The notes: generated by a model not told the origin, from the letters alone. A DNA stretch of 64,000 nucleotides from Pseudomonadota bacterium (GCA_021298175.1 JAJTDW010000008.1:1-64000), one strand, 5' to 3'; shown: positions 50,733 to 61,183, counted from the first letter of the stretch. Numbers and translations: made by a program.

Positions 50733-51732
50733 AATCAAACACAACCCTAAGCTAAAAATAACTTATGATAGCCCCGTTTATTTTAGTATAAAAGAAGTTT
50801 ATAATTACATACATAATAAAAATATCGAAGTAGTTAGTAAACTTGAAAAAGAAGTAAATAAACCAAAATTATCAAATGGGGATTTGGTTGACGATACTGA
50901 AGTGTATTTTAATAAAAAATTATTATTTGTTACACCTTCAACGACAAAGGAGACTAAAGCGAGCAATGGCACATTTAATGGTGAATTTAATCGTTTTTTA
51001 TCTAGATTAGATACTAAATTAAATGATGAAAGATTACAGTTTTTATTGAATACAGTAGAAACAGATGGAAAAGATCATAATACAGACTATTTTCAAGATG
51101 TTGTTCGTCATCTTTTGGGGTATGAAAAAAGTAAAAATATAACAATAGTGGATTTGAGTTCTTTGCCGTTTGAGGTTATATCAATTGTTGTATCTATTAT
51201 TTCGAGAATAGTTTTTGATTTTGCTTATTATTCTACAAGATATAAAACCAAACATAAGACAAATGAAACCCCATTTATGTTAGTTTACGAAGAGGCACAT
51301 AAATATATTCCAAAAAACGAAGAGTCTCGATATAAAAATACTAGACTGGCAGTTGAGCGAATTGCTAAGGAGGGTAGAAAATATGGTGTTTCTGCAATGA
51401 TAGTAAGTCAAAGACCATCAGAAATATCCAGCACTGTATTTTCTCAATGTAATAATTTTGTAGTGATGAGATTAAATAATCCGGAAGATCAATCTTATGT
51501 TACAAGATTATTGCCAGAAGTGTTGGCTAGTTATGGAGGCGTACTATCTTCATTAGAGTCAAGAGAAGCATTAATTGTGGGTGATGCAATTTCAACACCT
51601 ACAATTGCAAAAATTTTAGATGCAAATCCTACTCCAAAATCAGAAGATATTAGATTTTTTACGGAATGGCGGGAAGACTGGAAAACTTTAGCATTTGAAG
51701 ACATAATAAAGCTCATAAATAAAAATAAATAA
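50732..51732 (+). pseudogene. N-terminally truncated HerA-like ATPase (DUF87 C-terminal half)
   Basis: YDSPVYFSIKEVYNYI, FNGEFNRFLSRLDTKL, FMLVYEEAHKYIP Walker B, RIAKEGRKYGVSAMIVSQRPSEISSTVFSQCNNFVVMRLNNPEDQSYV; no Walker A present; in-frame ORF 50713-51732. Confidence 0.8.
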
Positions 51733-51764
51733 TTTAATTATTCATTTCTCTATCAAGGATTTAT

Positions 51765-53027
51765 ATGACTAATATGACAACAATCAACTGCCCGCAATGT
51801 GGCACCCAGATTGATGTAAACCAAATACTTTCACATCAATTAGAAGAAGATATCAAGAAAAAATATTCTGCTGAGCTTATCAAAGAGAAGCATAAATATG
51901 ATGCAGAGTTAGCAAAAGTTGAACACGTAAAGCAAGAATTAGTTAAACAACAAGAAGAGCTTATTGAGCAGGTGAATAAAGCTACTCGTGAGCAGTTGGC
52001 TGCTGAGAAAATAAAACTTGAGGCTAAGTTACGTGAGCAGATTGGCTATGAGCAATCAGAAGTGCTTAAGTCTTTACAAGCTGAGCTTAATCAAAAATCA
52101 TTGCAGGTACAGGAATTAAATAAATCTAAGGCTGAGATTGCGCAATTAAAGCGTGAAAAAGATGAGTTAGAATCAAATATTATGGCTAAGGCTTCGCAAG
52201 ATTTTAATCAGCAGTTGTTACAAGAACGAGACAAGATACAAAAGCAAATAAGCGATGCGAGTGAAATGAAAATGCGAGAAAAAGAAGAGCAGCTTAATAT
52301 GCTGCGTAATCAATTGCAAGAGGCACAGCGTAAAGCAGAGCAAGGTTCAATGCAGCTTCAGGGTGAAGTATTGGAACTGGCAATTGAAGAGTGGTTAATT
52401 GACAAGTTTCCTTTTGATAATATTGAAGAAATTAAAAAAGGTCAACGAGGTGCGGATTGCATGCAAATTGTTCATACTCGTGAAATGCAAAACTGTGGTA
52501 AGATTTATTATGAGAGTAAGCGCACTAAGGAATTTTCGAATCAGTGGATAGAAAAATTTAAGGCTGATATGCGTGATAAGGGTGCAGATATTGGGGTATT
52601 AGTTACTGATGTATATCCTAGAGGCGTGGAGCGTATTACGTTAGTTGATGGTATTTGGGTATGTAGCTATGAAGAGTTTAAGGGCTTAGTTGCCATTTTA
52701 CGTGAGCAAGTGATTAAAATCCATTTAGCTATGCGTTCTCAAGAAAACAAAACTGATAAAATGGGCTTATTATATGGCTTTTTAACGAGTAATGAGTTTA
52801 GAATGCAAGTTGAGGCTATAGTAGAGGGATTTACACAGATGAAATCTGACTTAGAGAGTGAAAAACGAGCAATGACTAAAATATGGAAGCAACGCGAAAA
52901 ACAAATTGATAAAGTAACAGACAATACTATAAATATGTATGGTTCAATTAAAGGTATTGCTGGTAATGCAATTGCTAGTATTAAAACATTGGAATTACCA
53001 TATACTACTGATCTACTTGAAGGTTAA
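51765..53027 (+). CDS. DUF2130 family coiled-coil protein
   Basis: INCPQCGTQIDVNQIL zinc knuckle; long coiled coil; LAIEEWLIDKFPFDNIEEIKKGQRGADCMQIVH; IYYESKRTKEFSNQWIEKFKADMR. Confidence 0.88.
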   Translation: MTNMTTINCPQCGTQIDVNQILSHQLEEDIKKKYSAELIKEKHKYDAELAKVEHVKQELVKQQEELIEQVNKATREQLAAEKIKLEAKLREQIGYEQSEVLKSLQAELNQKSLQVQELNKSKAEIAQLKREKDELESNIMAKASQDFNQQLLQERDKIQKQISDASEMKMREKEEQLNMLRNQLQEAQRKAEQGSMQLQGEVLELAIEEWLIDKFPFDNIEEIKKGQRGADCMQIVHTREMQNCGKIYYESKRTKEFSNQWIEKFKADMRDKGADIGVLVTDVYPRGVERITLVDGIWVCSYEEFKGLVAILREQVIKIHLAMRSQENKTDKMGLLYGFLTSNEFRMQVEAIVEGFTQMKSDLESEKRAMTKIWKQREKQIDKVTDNTINMYGSIKGIAGNAIASIKTLELPYTTDLLEG

Positions 53028-53031
53028 ATAA

Positions 53032-54258
53032 ATGAACATTATTTACATAAATCATTATGCGGGTTCAGTTGAACATGGTATGGAGTATCGTCCATATTAT
53101 TTAGCACGTGAATGGGTAAAGTTAGGACATAGTGTTACGATTATTGCTAGTAGTTTTTCGCATTTACGCCAGAAAAATATTGATATACCAAACGGTACTA
53201 ATTATTTGCATGAAACTATTGACGGCATAAATTATATTTGGTGTAAAACTTCAGCATACGGGGCAAATGGTATTAAGCGAGTATTTAATATTTTTGAGTT
53301 TTTATCTCGGGTAAAGAAACTAATTCCTCAGCTAATAATCTTAAAACCAGATATGGTAATTGCATCTTCAACTTATCCTTTTGATACTAGAGTTGCTAAA
53401 AAGATAGCTGATAAAGTTGGAGCTAAATTTGTTTATGAGGTGCATGATTTATGGCCATTAACTCCAATGGAGCTTGGAGGTATGTCAAAATATCATCCCT
53501 TTATTTGGTTAATGCAGCGTGCTGAGGATTTTGCGTATAAACATGCAGATAAGGTGGTTAGTTTATTGCCTAAAGCCAAAAATTACATGTGTGAGCATGG
53601 AATGGGTAAGGATAAGTTTTTATACATTCCTAACGGGGTGGTAGTTAATGCTTGGTTAGATAACCAGGATAAGTTACCGCCACTACATATTGATAAAATT
53701 AGTGAAATAAAAAACAACTTTAAGTTTTTAATTGGCTATGCTGGTGGTATGGGGGAATCTAATGCTTTGGAATATTTAGTTAAAGCGGCTAAAAATGTAC
53801 CAGATGTAGCATTTGTTTTAGTTGGCGATGGAGCAAATAAAGCTCAATTAGTTAGCCAAATCCAACAAGAAAAATTACCTAATGTGTTTTTTTTGCCACG
53901 TATTAGCAAAAACCAAGTTGCGGCTTTTTTAAATCTAATGGATGCCTTATATATAGGATGGCATAAATTACCTATTTACCGTTTTGGCATATGTCCAAAT
54001 AAGCTCTTTGATTACATGTTAGCTAAGAAACCTATACTACATTCAGTAACCGCAGGTAATGATTTAGTTGCTGAAGCTAATTGTGGTATTTCAGTTCCAG
54101 CTCAAGATATTCAGGCAATTATTGAGGCAATTAATAAACTAAAATTTATATCTAAAGAGTCCTTAAAAACTTTAGGGGAAAATGGTTATAGCTATGTAAT
54201 TAAGCACCATGACTATACTATTTTAGCAGAAAGTTTTTTGAAAGGTGCGAAGATATGA
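53032..54258 (+). CDS. GT4 family glycosyltransferase (WbuB-like)
   Basis: YINHYAGSVEHGMEYRPYYLAREWVKLGHSVTIIASSFSH, YEVHDLWPLTPMELGGMS, YIPNGVV. Confidence 0.9.
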   Translation: MNIIYINHYAGSVEHGMEYRPYYLAREWVKLGHSVTIIASSFSHLRQKNIDIPNGTNYLHETIDGINYIWCKTSAYGANGIKRVFNIFEFLSRVKKLIPQLIILKPDMVIASSTYPFDTRVAKKIADKVGAKFVYEVHDLWPLTPMELGGMSKYHPFIWLMQRAEDFAYKHADKVVSLLPKAKNYMCEHGMGKDKFLYIPNGVVVNAWLDNQDKLPPLHIDKISEIKNNFKFLIGYAGGMGESNALEYLVKAAKNVPDVAFVLVGDGANKAQLVSQIQQEKLPNVFFLPRISKNQVAAFLNLMDALYIGWHKLPIYRFGICPNKLFDYMLAKKPILHSVTAGNDLVAEANCGISVPAQDIQAIIEAINKLKFISKESLKTLGENGYSYVIKHHDYTILAESFLKGAKI

Positions 54259-55415
54259 TTTCTGATAAAGCTCAGGGTTCAAAGACGGTGAGTATATGTC
54301 ATGTAACTTCAGCTCATACTAGATACGATATAAGAATTTTTGTAAAAGAATGTGTGACTTTAGCTAATTTAGGTTATAAAGTTAGTTTAATTGTTGCTGA
54401 TGACTTAGGTGATGAGATAAAACACGGAGTTAATATTATCGATGTAGGTAAACCTAGCAGGCGTTTTAGTCGTATGCTAAAAACCCCATATATGATTTAT
54501 CGTAAGATACTAGAGCTTAAGTTTGAGGTAGTACATTTTCATGACCCGGAAATATTATTAATTGGTTATAAATTAGCTAAAAAAGGTATTCAGGTAATTT
54601 ATGATGTACATGAGGATTTACCTAAGCAGGTGCAGAGTAAACATTGGATCCCTAGAATGATGCGCCCCTTGGTATCTTTTGGGGTTAGCCATTTAGAAAA
54701 GTTTTGTAGTAAAAGATTTGTGGGGATAATTACCGCAACACCAATAATTGCCAAACGCTTTAGTAGATATAACTCTCATGTTATTGCAGTATGTAATTAT
54801 CCATTATTAAGCGAGCTATCTAATTTAAATGTAAATTGGGATAGCAGACAAGACAAATTATCTTATATTGGGAGCATTTCTAGAACCCGTGGTATTCAAG
54901 AGCTTGTTATTTCACTAAGTATTAGTCATTTAGATTTAGAATTAGCTGGGCTAATTAGTGGGGATATTTCATTAGAAAATTTATCTAAATTAGATGGATA
55001 TCAGTATGTAAATTATGTTGGAGTGTTAGATAGAGAGCAGATAGCTGATTTACTATCTAGGGTTAAGATTGGTTTAGTTACTTTACTACCCACACCAAGT
55101 TATGTTGAATCGTTACCAATTAAGCTATTTGAGTATATGTTAGCTGGTATCCCAGTTATTGCCTCAAACTTTAAATTATGGCAAGATATTATCAAAAAAT
55201 ATGAGTGTGGGGTATTAGTTAACCCACATAAGCCACAAGAAATAGCCGATGCATGTGTTTTTCTATTGAATAACCAGGATATTGCTAAAAATATGGGAGA
55301 AAACGGACGAAAGGCTGTATTAAATTATTTTAATTGGGAGGTTGAAAGCAATAAATTAAACTCATTCTATAAAAAATTAAAAACTTGTTCTAAGTCCCAA
55401 TTATATGAATTGTAA
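54255..55415 (+). CDS. GT4 family glycosyltransferase
   Basis: CHVTSAHTRYDIRIFVKECVTLANLGYKVSLIVAD, VHFHDPEILLIGYKLAKKGIQVIYDVHEDLPKQV, PIKLFEYMLAGIPVIASNF; 4-nt overlap with upstream gene. Confidence 0.9.
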   Translation: MISDKAQGSKTVSICHVTSAHTRYDIRIFVKECVTLANLGYKVSLIVADDLGDEIKHGVNIIDVGKPSRRFSRMLKTPYMIYRKILELKFEVVHFHDPEILLIGYKLAKKGIQVIYDVHEDLPKQVQSKHWIPRMMRPLVSFGVSHLEKFCSKRFVGIITATPIIAKRFSRYNSHVIAVCNYPLLSELSNLNVNWDSRQDKLSYIGSISRTRGIQELVISLSISHLDLELAGLISGDISLENLSKLDGYQYVNYVGVLDREQIADLLSRVKIGLVTLLPTPSYVESLPIKLFEYMLAGIPVIASNFKLWQDIIKKYECGVLVNPHKPQEIADACVFLLNNQDIAKNMGENGRKAVLNYFNWEVESNKLNSFYKKLKTCSKSQLYEL

Positions 55416-55487
55416 CTACTTAGTAACGATGTAATTCCTCGCATGTGTTATAATACTGTACTAATTTATTTTTTAGGAATTTTGAAC

Positions 55488-56216
55488 ATGGCGGGTCACA
55501 GTAAGTGGGCAAATATCAAGCATCGAAAAGCTGCTGCAGATGCTAAAAAAAGTAAAGTTACAACACGCTTAATAAAAGAAATTACCATTGCTGCCAAAAT
55601 GGGTGGAGACCCTGATTCTAACCCTAGATTACGTTTAGCTATGGAGAAAGCCCGCGAGAACAACGTGCTTAAAGATAACGTTGAGCGCGCAATTAAACGC
55701 GGTACTGGAGAAATGGACGGAGTTAATTATGAAGAGTTGCGCTTTGAAGGGTACGGTATTGGCGGAGCTGGGGTTATTGTTGATTGTTTAACTGATAATA
55801 AAATCAGGACAGTAGCTGAGGTGCGTCATGTATTTAGTAAATATGGTGGCAACTTAGGAACTGACGGATGTGTAGCATTCCAATTTAAACACTGTGGTCA
55901 ATTAATCTTTGCTCCTGGAATTAATGAAGATACAATAATGGATTCTGCATTAGAGTCTGGTGCGGAAGATGTTTTAGTTAATGATGATGGTTCAATAGAA
56001 GTAATAACTATCCCAGCAGAATTTCTTGAAGTTAAAAAATTATTAGAGAATAAAGGTTTTAAGCCAGAAATCGCTGAGGTGATAATGAAAGCTGATAACG
56101 AAACAGCACTAGTTGGTGATGAAGCTTTGAGAATGCAAAAGCTATTAGATGCTTTTGATGAACTAGATGATGTGCAGGAAGTATATACCACAGTAGTACT
56201 AGAGGTGGATGGATAG
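55488..56216 (+). CDS. yebC: YebC/PmpR family regulatory protein
   Basis: [23 protein letters not shown]; start moved from 55443 to ATG 55488. Confidence 0.97.
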   Translation: MAGHSKWANIKHRKAAADAKKSKVTTRLIKEITIAAKMGGDPDSNPRLRLAMEKARENNVLKDNVERAIKRGTGEMDGVNYEELRFEGYGIGGAGVIVDCLTDNKIRTVAEVRHVFSKYGGNLGTDGCVAFQFKHCGQLIFAPGINEDTIMDSALESGAEDVLVNDDGSIEVITIPAEFLEVKKLLENKGFKPEIAEVIMKADNETALVGDEALRMQKLLDAFDELDDVQEVYTTVVLEVDG

Positions 56217-56291
56217 CTAAAAAATATAACCATAATTGTCGCTTAGTAGTTACTTAATTACATTATTACATCAATTCAATATAGAGGTGTT

Positions 56292-57173
56292 ATGAAAAAC
56301 AGTTTTGTACGTCGTTTTATGTTTGAAAATTTACCTTTACGTGGTGCATTTGTTATTTTAGAGGATGCTTGGCAGACTATTGCAAAGCAAGCAGAATACC
56401 CTGATGGTGTTTTACAATTGTTAGGTGAGTTATTAGCAGCAAATGTTTTAATGACTACCAATCTAAAATTAGATGGTAAGATTGTTGCTCAAATACAAGA
56501 TAACCCTAAGTTAGATCTAGTTGTTAGTGAATGCAGCAATGAGTTTGAGGTGAGGGCTACTGCAAAATTTGGTAGTAGTGTACATGAAGATAATCAAATC
56601 AGCTATTCTGATGCGATAGCAGATGGTAGATTGGTTATTAGTATTGATTCTAGTGATATGTCATATCAAAGTATTGTTGCTTTAATTGGAAATGATTTAG
56701 CTACAACGCTCAATGAGTATATGTTACAATCAGAGCAATTAAAAACTTTATTTGTATTGGCATATTCAAAGGATAAAGTGGTGGGGTTTATATTACAACA
56801 GTTGCCAGATATAGAACAGCAATTTGTTGATGAAGTAGAAAGAGTCTTTATATTAGCTTCAACATTAAGAGCGCATGAGTTATTATGCAATGACATAGCA
56901 AATTTATTGCATAAATTATTTAATGAAGACGATATTGTTTTATTTGAGCCACATTCAGTGAATTTTCAGTGTAGGTGTGGTCATGTAAATGTGGCTAATA
57001 TGTTAAGAAGTTTGGGTAAGTCCGAGATAGAGTCTATTATTGCTGAACTTGGCAAAATAGAAGTTACTTGTGACTTTTGTAATTCAATTTATACGTTTAA
57101 TGCATTTGATGTACATAATATGTTTAGTTCATTAGATATTGACATTGAAAGTGTTTCTCATGAGGTGCATTAA
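56292..57173 (+). CDS. hslO: Hsp33 redox-regulated chaperonin
   Basis: RRFMFENLPLRGAFVIL; C-terminal CRCGH...CDFC zinc motif. Confidence 0.95.
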   Translation: MKNSFVRRFMFENLPLRGAFVILEDAWQTIAKQAEYPDGVLQLLGELLAANVLMTTNLKLDGKIVAQIQDNPKLDLVVSECSNEFEVRATAKFGSSVHEDNQISYSDAIADGRLVISIDSSDMSYQSIVALIGNDLATTLNEYMLQSEQLKTLFVLAYSKDKVVGFILQQLPDIEQQFVDEVERVFILASTLRAHELLCNDIANLLHKLFNEDDIVLFEPHSVNFQCRCGHVNVANMLRSLGKSEIESIIAELGKIEVTCDFCNSIYTFNAFDVHNMFSSLDIDIESVSHEVH

Positions 57174-57176
57174 GAG

Positions 57177-58502
57177 ATGAGACCAGTAATAGCTATAGTG
57201 GGTAGACCCAATGTAGGCAAATCAACATTATTTAACCGATTAACCAAAACGCGTGATGCGTTAGTTGCAGATTTTTCTGGGTTAACAAGAGATAGGCATT
57301 ATGGAGATGCAGTTCAAGGTAAAAGAAAATATATTTTAATTGATACTGGTGGGTTTGAACCACTAATAACAGATGGTGTTATGTATCAAATGGCGCGCCA
57401 GACTGAGCAAGCGATTGTAGAAGCAGATGCAGTGGTGTTTTTAGTTGATGGTAAAAATGGAGTTACTCCACAAGATAAAGTAATTGCCAATAAACTACGT
57501 TTATTAAATAAACCAACTTATGTGGCTGTAAACAAAGTAGAGGGTGTAGATAAAGTAGTTGCCATAAGCGATTTTTATGAATTAGGCTTGCCTAATTTAT
57601 ATCCAATCTCAAGTAGTCATGGTGATGGAATTTTTCGCTTAGTAGAGGATGTATTAAAGAATTTTCCTATTCCAACAGAAGAGGAGCTTGATGACTTAGG
57701 TATTACTTTTGCAGTTGTTGGGAGACCAAATGTAGGTAAGTCAACATTGGTAAATGCAATTTTAGGTGAAGAACGGGTTGTGGTCTTTGATGAAGCGGGC
57801 ACAACAAGAGATAGTATTAATATTTCATTTGAAAAGTTTGACAAACACTATACAATTATTGATACCGCTGGTATTAGGCGCAAAGGTAAAGTGGTTGATA
57901 AGATAGAGAAATTCTCAGTATTAAAAGCTATTCAGTCAATTAGTGATGCTCATGTAGTAGTTTTAGTATTAGATGCTCACTTAGATATAGCTGAACAAGA
58001 TGCAACTATTGTTGGTTATGCTGTTGAAGCTGGTAAGTCTATTGTTGTTGCTATCAATAAATGGGATAGCTTAGATGAAGAGCAAAGAGAAGCCATAAAA
58101 TATGAGATGAAGCGCCGCTTGCACTTTTTAGATTATGCAAAATTTAATTATATTTCAGCATTAAAAAAACAAGGCATTGGTGAATTGTTCAAATCAATTA
58201 ATGAGTCATATACCTCAGCTTTTGTTAAAATGCCAACACCTAAACTAACTAGAATCTTAATTGAGGCAGTTAATCGACAACCTCCTGCATATAAGGGTAA
58301 GTTTAGACCAAAATTACGTTATGCACACCAAGGTGGTTCAAACCCTCCAGTAATTATAATACATGGTAATAGTGTAGAGGCTATAGCAAAAGCATATACT
58401 AAATACTTGGAACGTTCTTTCCGTAAAGTATTTAATTTAGTTGGTACTCCAATGCGGATTGAATATAAAGGTACCCGCAATCCATACTCAACAAAGGGGT
58501 AA
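57177..58502 (+). CDS. der: ribosome biogenesis GTPase Der (EngA)
   Basis: Two GTPase domains: GRPNVGKSTLFNRL and GRPNVGKSTLVNAIL; KH-like C-terminal domain. Confidence 0.98.
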   Translation: MRPVIAIVGRPNVGKSTLFNRLTKTRDALVADFSGLTRDRHYGDAVQGKRKYILIDTGGFEPLITDGVMYQMARQTEQAIVEADAVVFLVDGKNGVTPQDKVIANKLRLLNKPTYVAVNKVEGVDKVVAISDFYELGLPNLYPISSSHGDGIFRLVEDVLKNFPIPTEEELDDLGITFAVVGRPNVGKSTLVNAILGEERVVVFDEAGTTRDSINISFEKFDKHYTIIDTAGIRRKGKVVDKIEKFSVLKAIQSISDAHVVVLVLDAHLDIAEQDATIVGYAVEAGKSIVVAINKWDSLDEEQREAIKYEMKRRLHFLDYAKFNYISALKKQGIGELFKSINESYTSAFVKMPTPKLTRILIEAVNRQPPAYKGKFRPKLRYAHQGGSNPPVIIIHGNSVEAIAKAYTKYLERSFRKVFNLVGTPMRIEYKGTRNPYSTKG

Positions 58503-58508
58503 TAATCT

Positions 58509-58730
58509 ATGGATAATTTGCAGCAGTCTTATTTAGAAGATTTATGTAATAATACAGTACATATTGCTATTTATTTAATAAATGGTATTAAGCTATCAGG
58601 GTGGATAAATAGCTTTGATGATAGCTGCATATTACTTAGGGATAATAACGATACTATGACCCAATTAATATATAAACATGCAGTTTCAACAATTGTTCCA
58701 ACAAAGACTCATTTATCAGAGGTTAAATAA
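58509..58730 (+). CDS. hfq: RNA chaperone Hfq, divergent
   Basis: IYLINGIKLSGWINSFDD...LIYKHAVSTIVP; position between der and hflX. Confidence 0.92.
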   Translation: MDNLQQSYLEDLCNNTVHIAIYLINGIKLSGWINSFDDSCILLRDNNDTMTQLIYKHAVSTIVPTKTHLSEVK

Positions 58731-58733
58731 ACT

Positions 58734-59888
58734 TTGAGTAATATGTTAATAGATAAGAGTAATATAAGAGTTTTATTAGTATGTGTTAATTTTAATCGAG
58801 ATCCAGATTTTGATGATTTAGTTGCAGAGGGTGAAGAACTTGTCCACTCAGCTGAATATAAATTAGTGCATACGCTTACAACAAATCGCACAGTAGTTGA
58901 CCGTAAATCCTTTATTGGTAGCGGTAAAGTTGAAGAAATAAAAGCTTTATGTGCACAGTTGGAGATAGATATGTTGGTCGTAAACCATAATCTAACTCCA
59001 TTGCAAGAAAGAAATTTATCTGAAAGCTTAGATATTGATATCCGAGACCGTACCTGCTTAATTTTAGATATTTTTAGTCTTAGAACTAAAAGTAATGAGG
59101 GCGTTTTACAGGTTGAACTAGCCCAACAAACGTACATGATGTCCCGCTTAATTGGGCGCTGGACACATTTGGAAAGACAGCGTGGCGGTACTGGTACTAT
59201 TGGTGGTGCTGGAGAAAAACAACTAGAACTAGACAAGCGTTTTATTCGTGATAAAATCCATACGTTAAAAACGCGTTTAACTGCAGTAGTAAAACAGCGT
59301 GAAACGCAAAGAAAATCTCGAAATAAAAACGGAGTATTTTCTGTATCTGTAGTTGGTTATACTAATGCAGGTAAATCAACCATGTTTAATGCTTTAACTA
59401 ATGCGGGTGCTTATGCTGAGGATCGCTTATTTGCAACATTACAAACAACCTCACGTAAGCTATATTTAGCACGTGAGCATGAGGTTATAATTTCGGATAC
59501 TGTAGGTTTTATTCGTAATTTATCGCATAATTTAGTTGCAGCTTTTAGGGCAACTCTAGAAGAAACAGTACATGCAAATTTATTATTAAATGTTGTAGAT
59601 GTATCACAAAGATTAAAAGAACGCCAAATTGAAGATGTTAAAAAAGTATTATCTGAGATTGATGCAGATACGATACCGTCTCTTATTGTTTATAATAAAA
59701 TTGATTTGATAGGTGATTGCTTACCTAAGATAGAATATAATAATAGTGGAGAACCTATAGCTGTGTACCTTAGTGCAGTAAGTAATCTAGGTTTGGATTT
59801 ATTAAAGCAAGCAATACTTGAGAAAATGGCATACTCCAAACTAAACTTAAAAAAACAGGAATTAGTTTATGAACCCTGGAAAAACTAG
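58734..59888 (+). CDS. hflX: GTPase HflX
   Basis: RGGTGTIGGAGEKQLELDKR, VGYTNAGKSTMFNALT, SDTVGFIRNLSHNLVAAFRATLEE. Confidence 0.97.
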   Translation: MSNMLIDKSNIRVLLVCVNFNRDPDFDDLVAEGEELVHSAEYKLVHTLTTNRTVVDRKSFIGSGKVEEIKALCAQLEIDMLVVNHNLTPLQERNLSESLDIDIRDRTCLILDIFSLRTKSNEGVLQVELAQQTYMMSRLIGRWTHLERQRGGTGTIGGAGEKQLELDKRFIRDKIHTLKTRLTAVVKQRETQRKSRNKNGVFSVSVVGYTNAGKSTMFNALTNAGAYAEDRLFATLQTTSRKLYLAREHEVIISDTVGFIRNLSHNLVAAFRATLEETVHANLLLNVVDVSQRLKERQIEDVKKVLSEIDADTIPSLIVYNKIDLIGDCLPKIEYNNSGEPIAVYLSAVSNLGLDLLKQAILEKMAYSKLNLKKQELVYEPWKN

Positions 59889-60669
59889 CATAGATGATAA
59901 GATTGATAAGTTAAATGCAAAAATTGCAAAGCTATTAGGAAAACCTACTAAAAATAAACCCAATTTTTCTGATAACAATAAGTCTAATAATGATACACAT
60001 GATGATATTAGTGATACAGCTTATATTCTGATTACAGTTATTTGTTTTTTATTTTTATGGTTTGCAACGGGTGTTTATTATATAAATAATGGAACTTATG
60101 CTCTTATCAGCAAAAATGGTAAATTTGTACAACAAGTAAATGGGGCTAAGTTTGGAGTTACCTACCCATATCCATTTGGTAGTGTTGATATAATTAGTTC
60201 TGAAGCTAGTGAAATGATTCCTATTGGTAGCGCATCTGGTTTTGGTGCGGATTATAATTCTTTAACAAAAGACTTATTGTTAATTCATACTACAGCACAA
60301 TTTTCTTATAAAATAACTGATCCACAAAAGCTATATAATCATTATGTTATAGATCCAGATAATGTAGAAAGCTTGGTTAGCTGGAGCTTACAAGCAGGTT
60401 TTCACAATTATATAGCTTCCAAAACTTATTTAGAATTACATACCTCAAATTTAACCTTAATGGGTAATAATATAAAAAATATAACTAATCAAGAATTAGC
60501 TAGTTATGGTTTAGAATTAGTTAAGTTTAATATTAGCAAGTTGCAAGAAAGTAAAGTTAAAGAAGTAATTATTGCGCCAAGCGCTATCTCATATAAAAAT
60601 ACCAATAATATCGAATCAGGGCGAATATTTAGTCGTGATGTGATTCGCAATCGTGTTGAGTTAAGATAA
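59869..60669 (+). CDS. hflK: HflK-like SPFH/band 7 protein, short
   Basis: TM plus SPFH domain; position after hflX; 266 aa. Confidence 0.85.
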   Translation: MNPGKTSIDDKIDKLNAKIAKLLGKPTKNKPNFSDNNKSNNDTHDDISDTAYILITVICFLFLWFATGVYYINNGTYALISKNGKFVQQVNGAKFGVTYPYPFGSVDIISSEASEMIPIGSASGFGADYNSLTKDLLLIHTTAQFSYKITDPQKLYNHYVIDPDNVESLVSWSLQAGFHNYIASKTYLELHTSNLTLMGNNIKNITNQELASYGLELVKFNISKLQESKVKEVIIAPSAISYKNTNNIESGRIFSRDVIRNRVELR

Positions 60670-60670
60670 A

Positions 60671-61180
60671 ATGAAAAAGATTTTTATGTTATTTATTCTA
60701 GCTTTTATTGTTTTATATACCAGCATTTTTACAGTAAAAGAACATCAAGTAGCTTTTGTAAGTAATAAATATAATAATGCTATTAGAATGTACACTTTTG
60801 GATTACATTTTGCAATCCCTCTGATTAATAAACTAACGTATATTGAAGTTAATAAACGAAGTAGTGCTTTATCTATTAAAGTTAACACTGCAGATCAAAA
60901 ACACAGATTAACTAGTTATCAATTAAACATGATGATTATTTATCATATATCAGTACCTACAACATATTTTAAATATCAAGAGCTAAATTCACTAACTGTA
61001 ATCAGTAAAGTTATTGCAAATAATGTAAAAGATTTAATTCAAACAAAAGTTTTACAACTAGGCAATATTAACACTTTAAATCAAATAAAAAGTTTTGAAA
61101 TAGAGCCTACATTTATCCCAGAGTTAGGTATTGTTATTGATAATATAACTCTTACTTCATTACAGGGAATACATAACTAA
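60671..61180 (+). CDS. hflC: HflC-like SPFH/band 7 protein, short
   Basis: N-terminal TM, TVKEHQVAFVSNKY, GLHFAIPLINKLTYIEVNKR; 169 aa. Confidence 0.82.
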   Translation: MKKIFMLFILAFIVLYTSIFTVKEHQVAFVSNKYNNAIRMYTFGLHFAIPLINKLTYIEVNKRSSALSIKVNTADQKHRLTSYQLNMMIIYHISVPTTYFKYQELNSLTVISKVIANNVKDLIQTKVLQLGNINTLNQIKSFEIEPTFIPELGIVIDNITLTSLQGIHN

Positions 61181-61183
61181 AAT

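Noticed and set aside
50713-51732. HerA-like ORF as a complete gene with start at 50713
   Set aside because: Lacks the HAS-barrel/Walker A half expected of HerA and its start overlaps the end of the neighbouring pseudogene, so truncation is more likely
58709-59236. 175-aa antisense ORF over hflX
   Set aside because: Antisense to a confidently identified gene; Ser/Lys-rich composition typical of shadow ORFs
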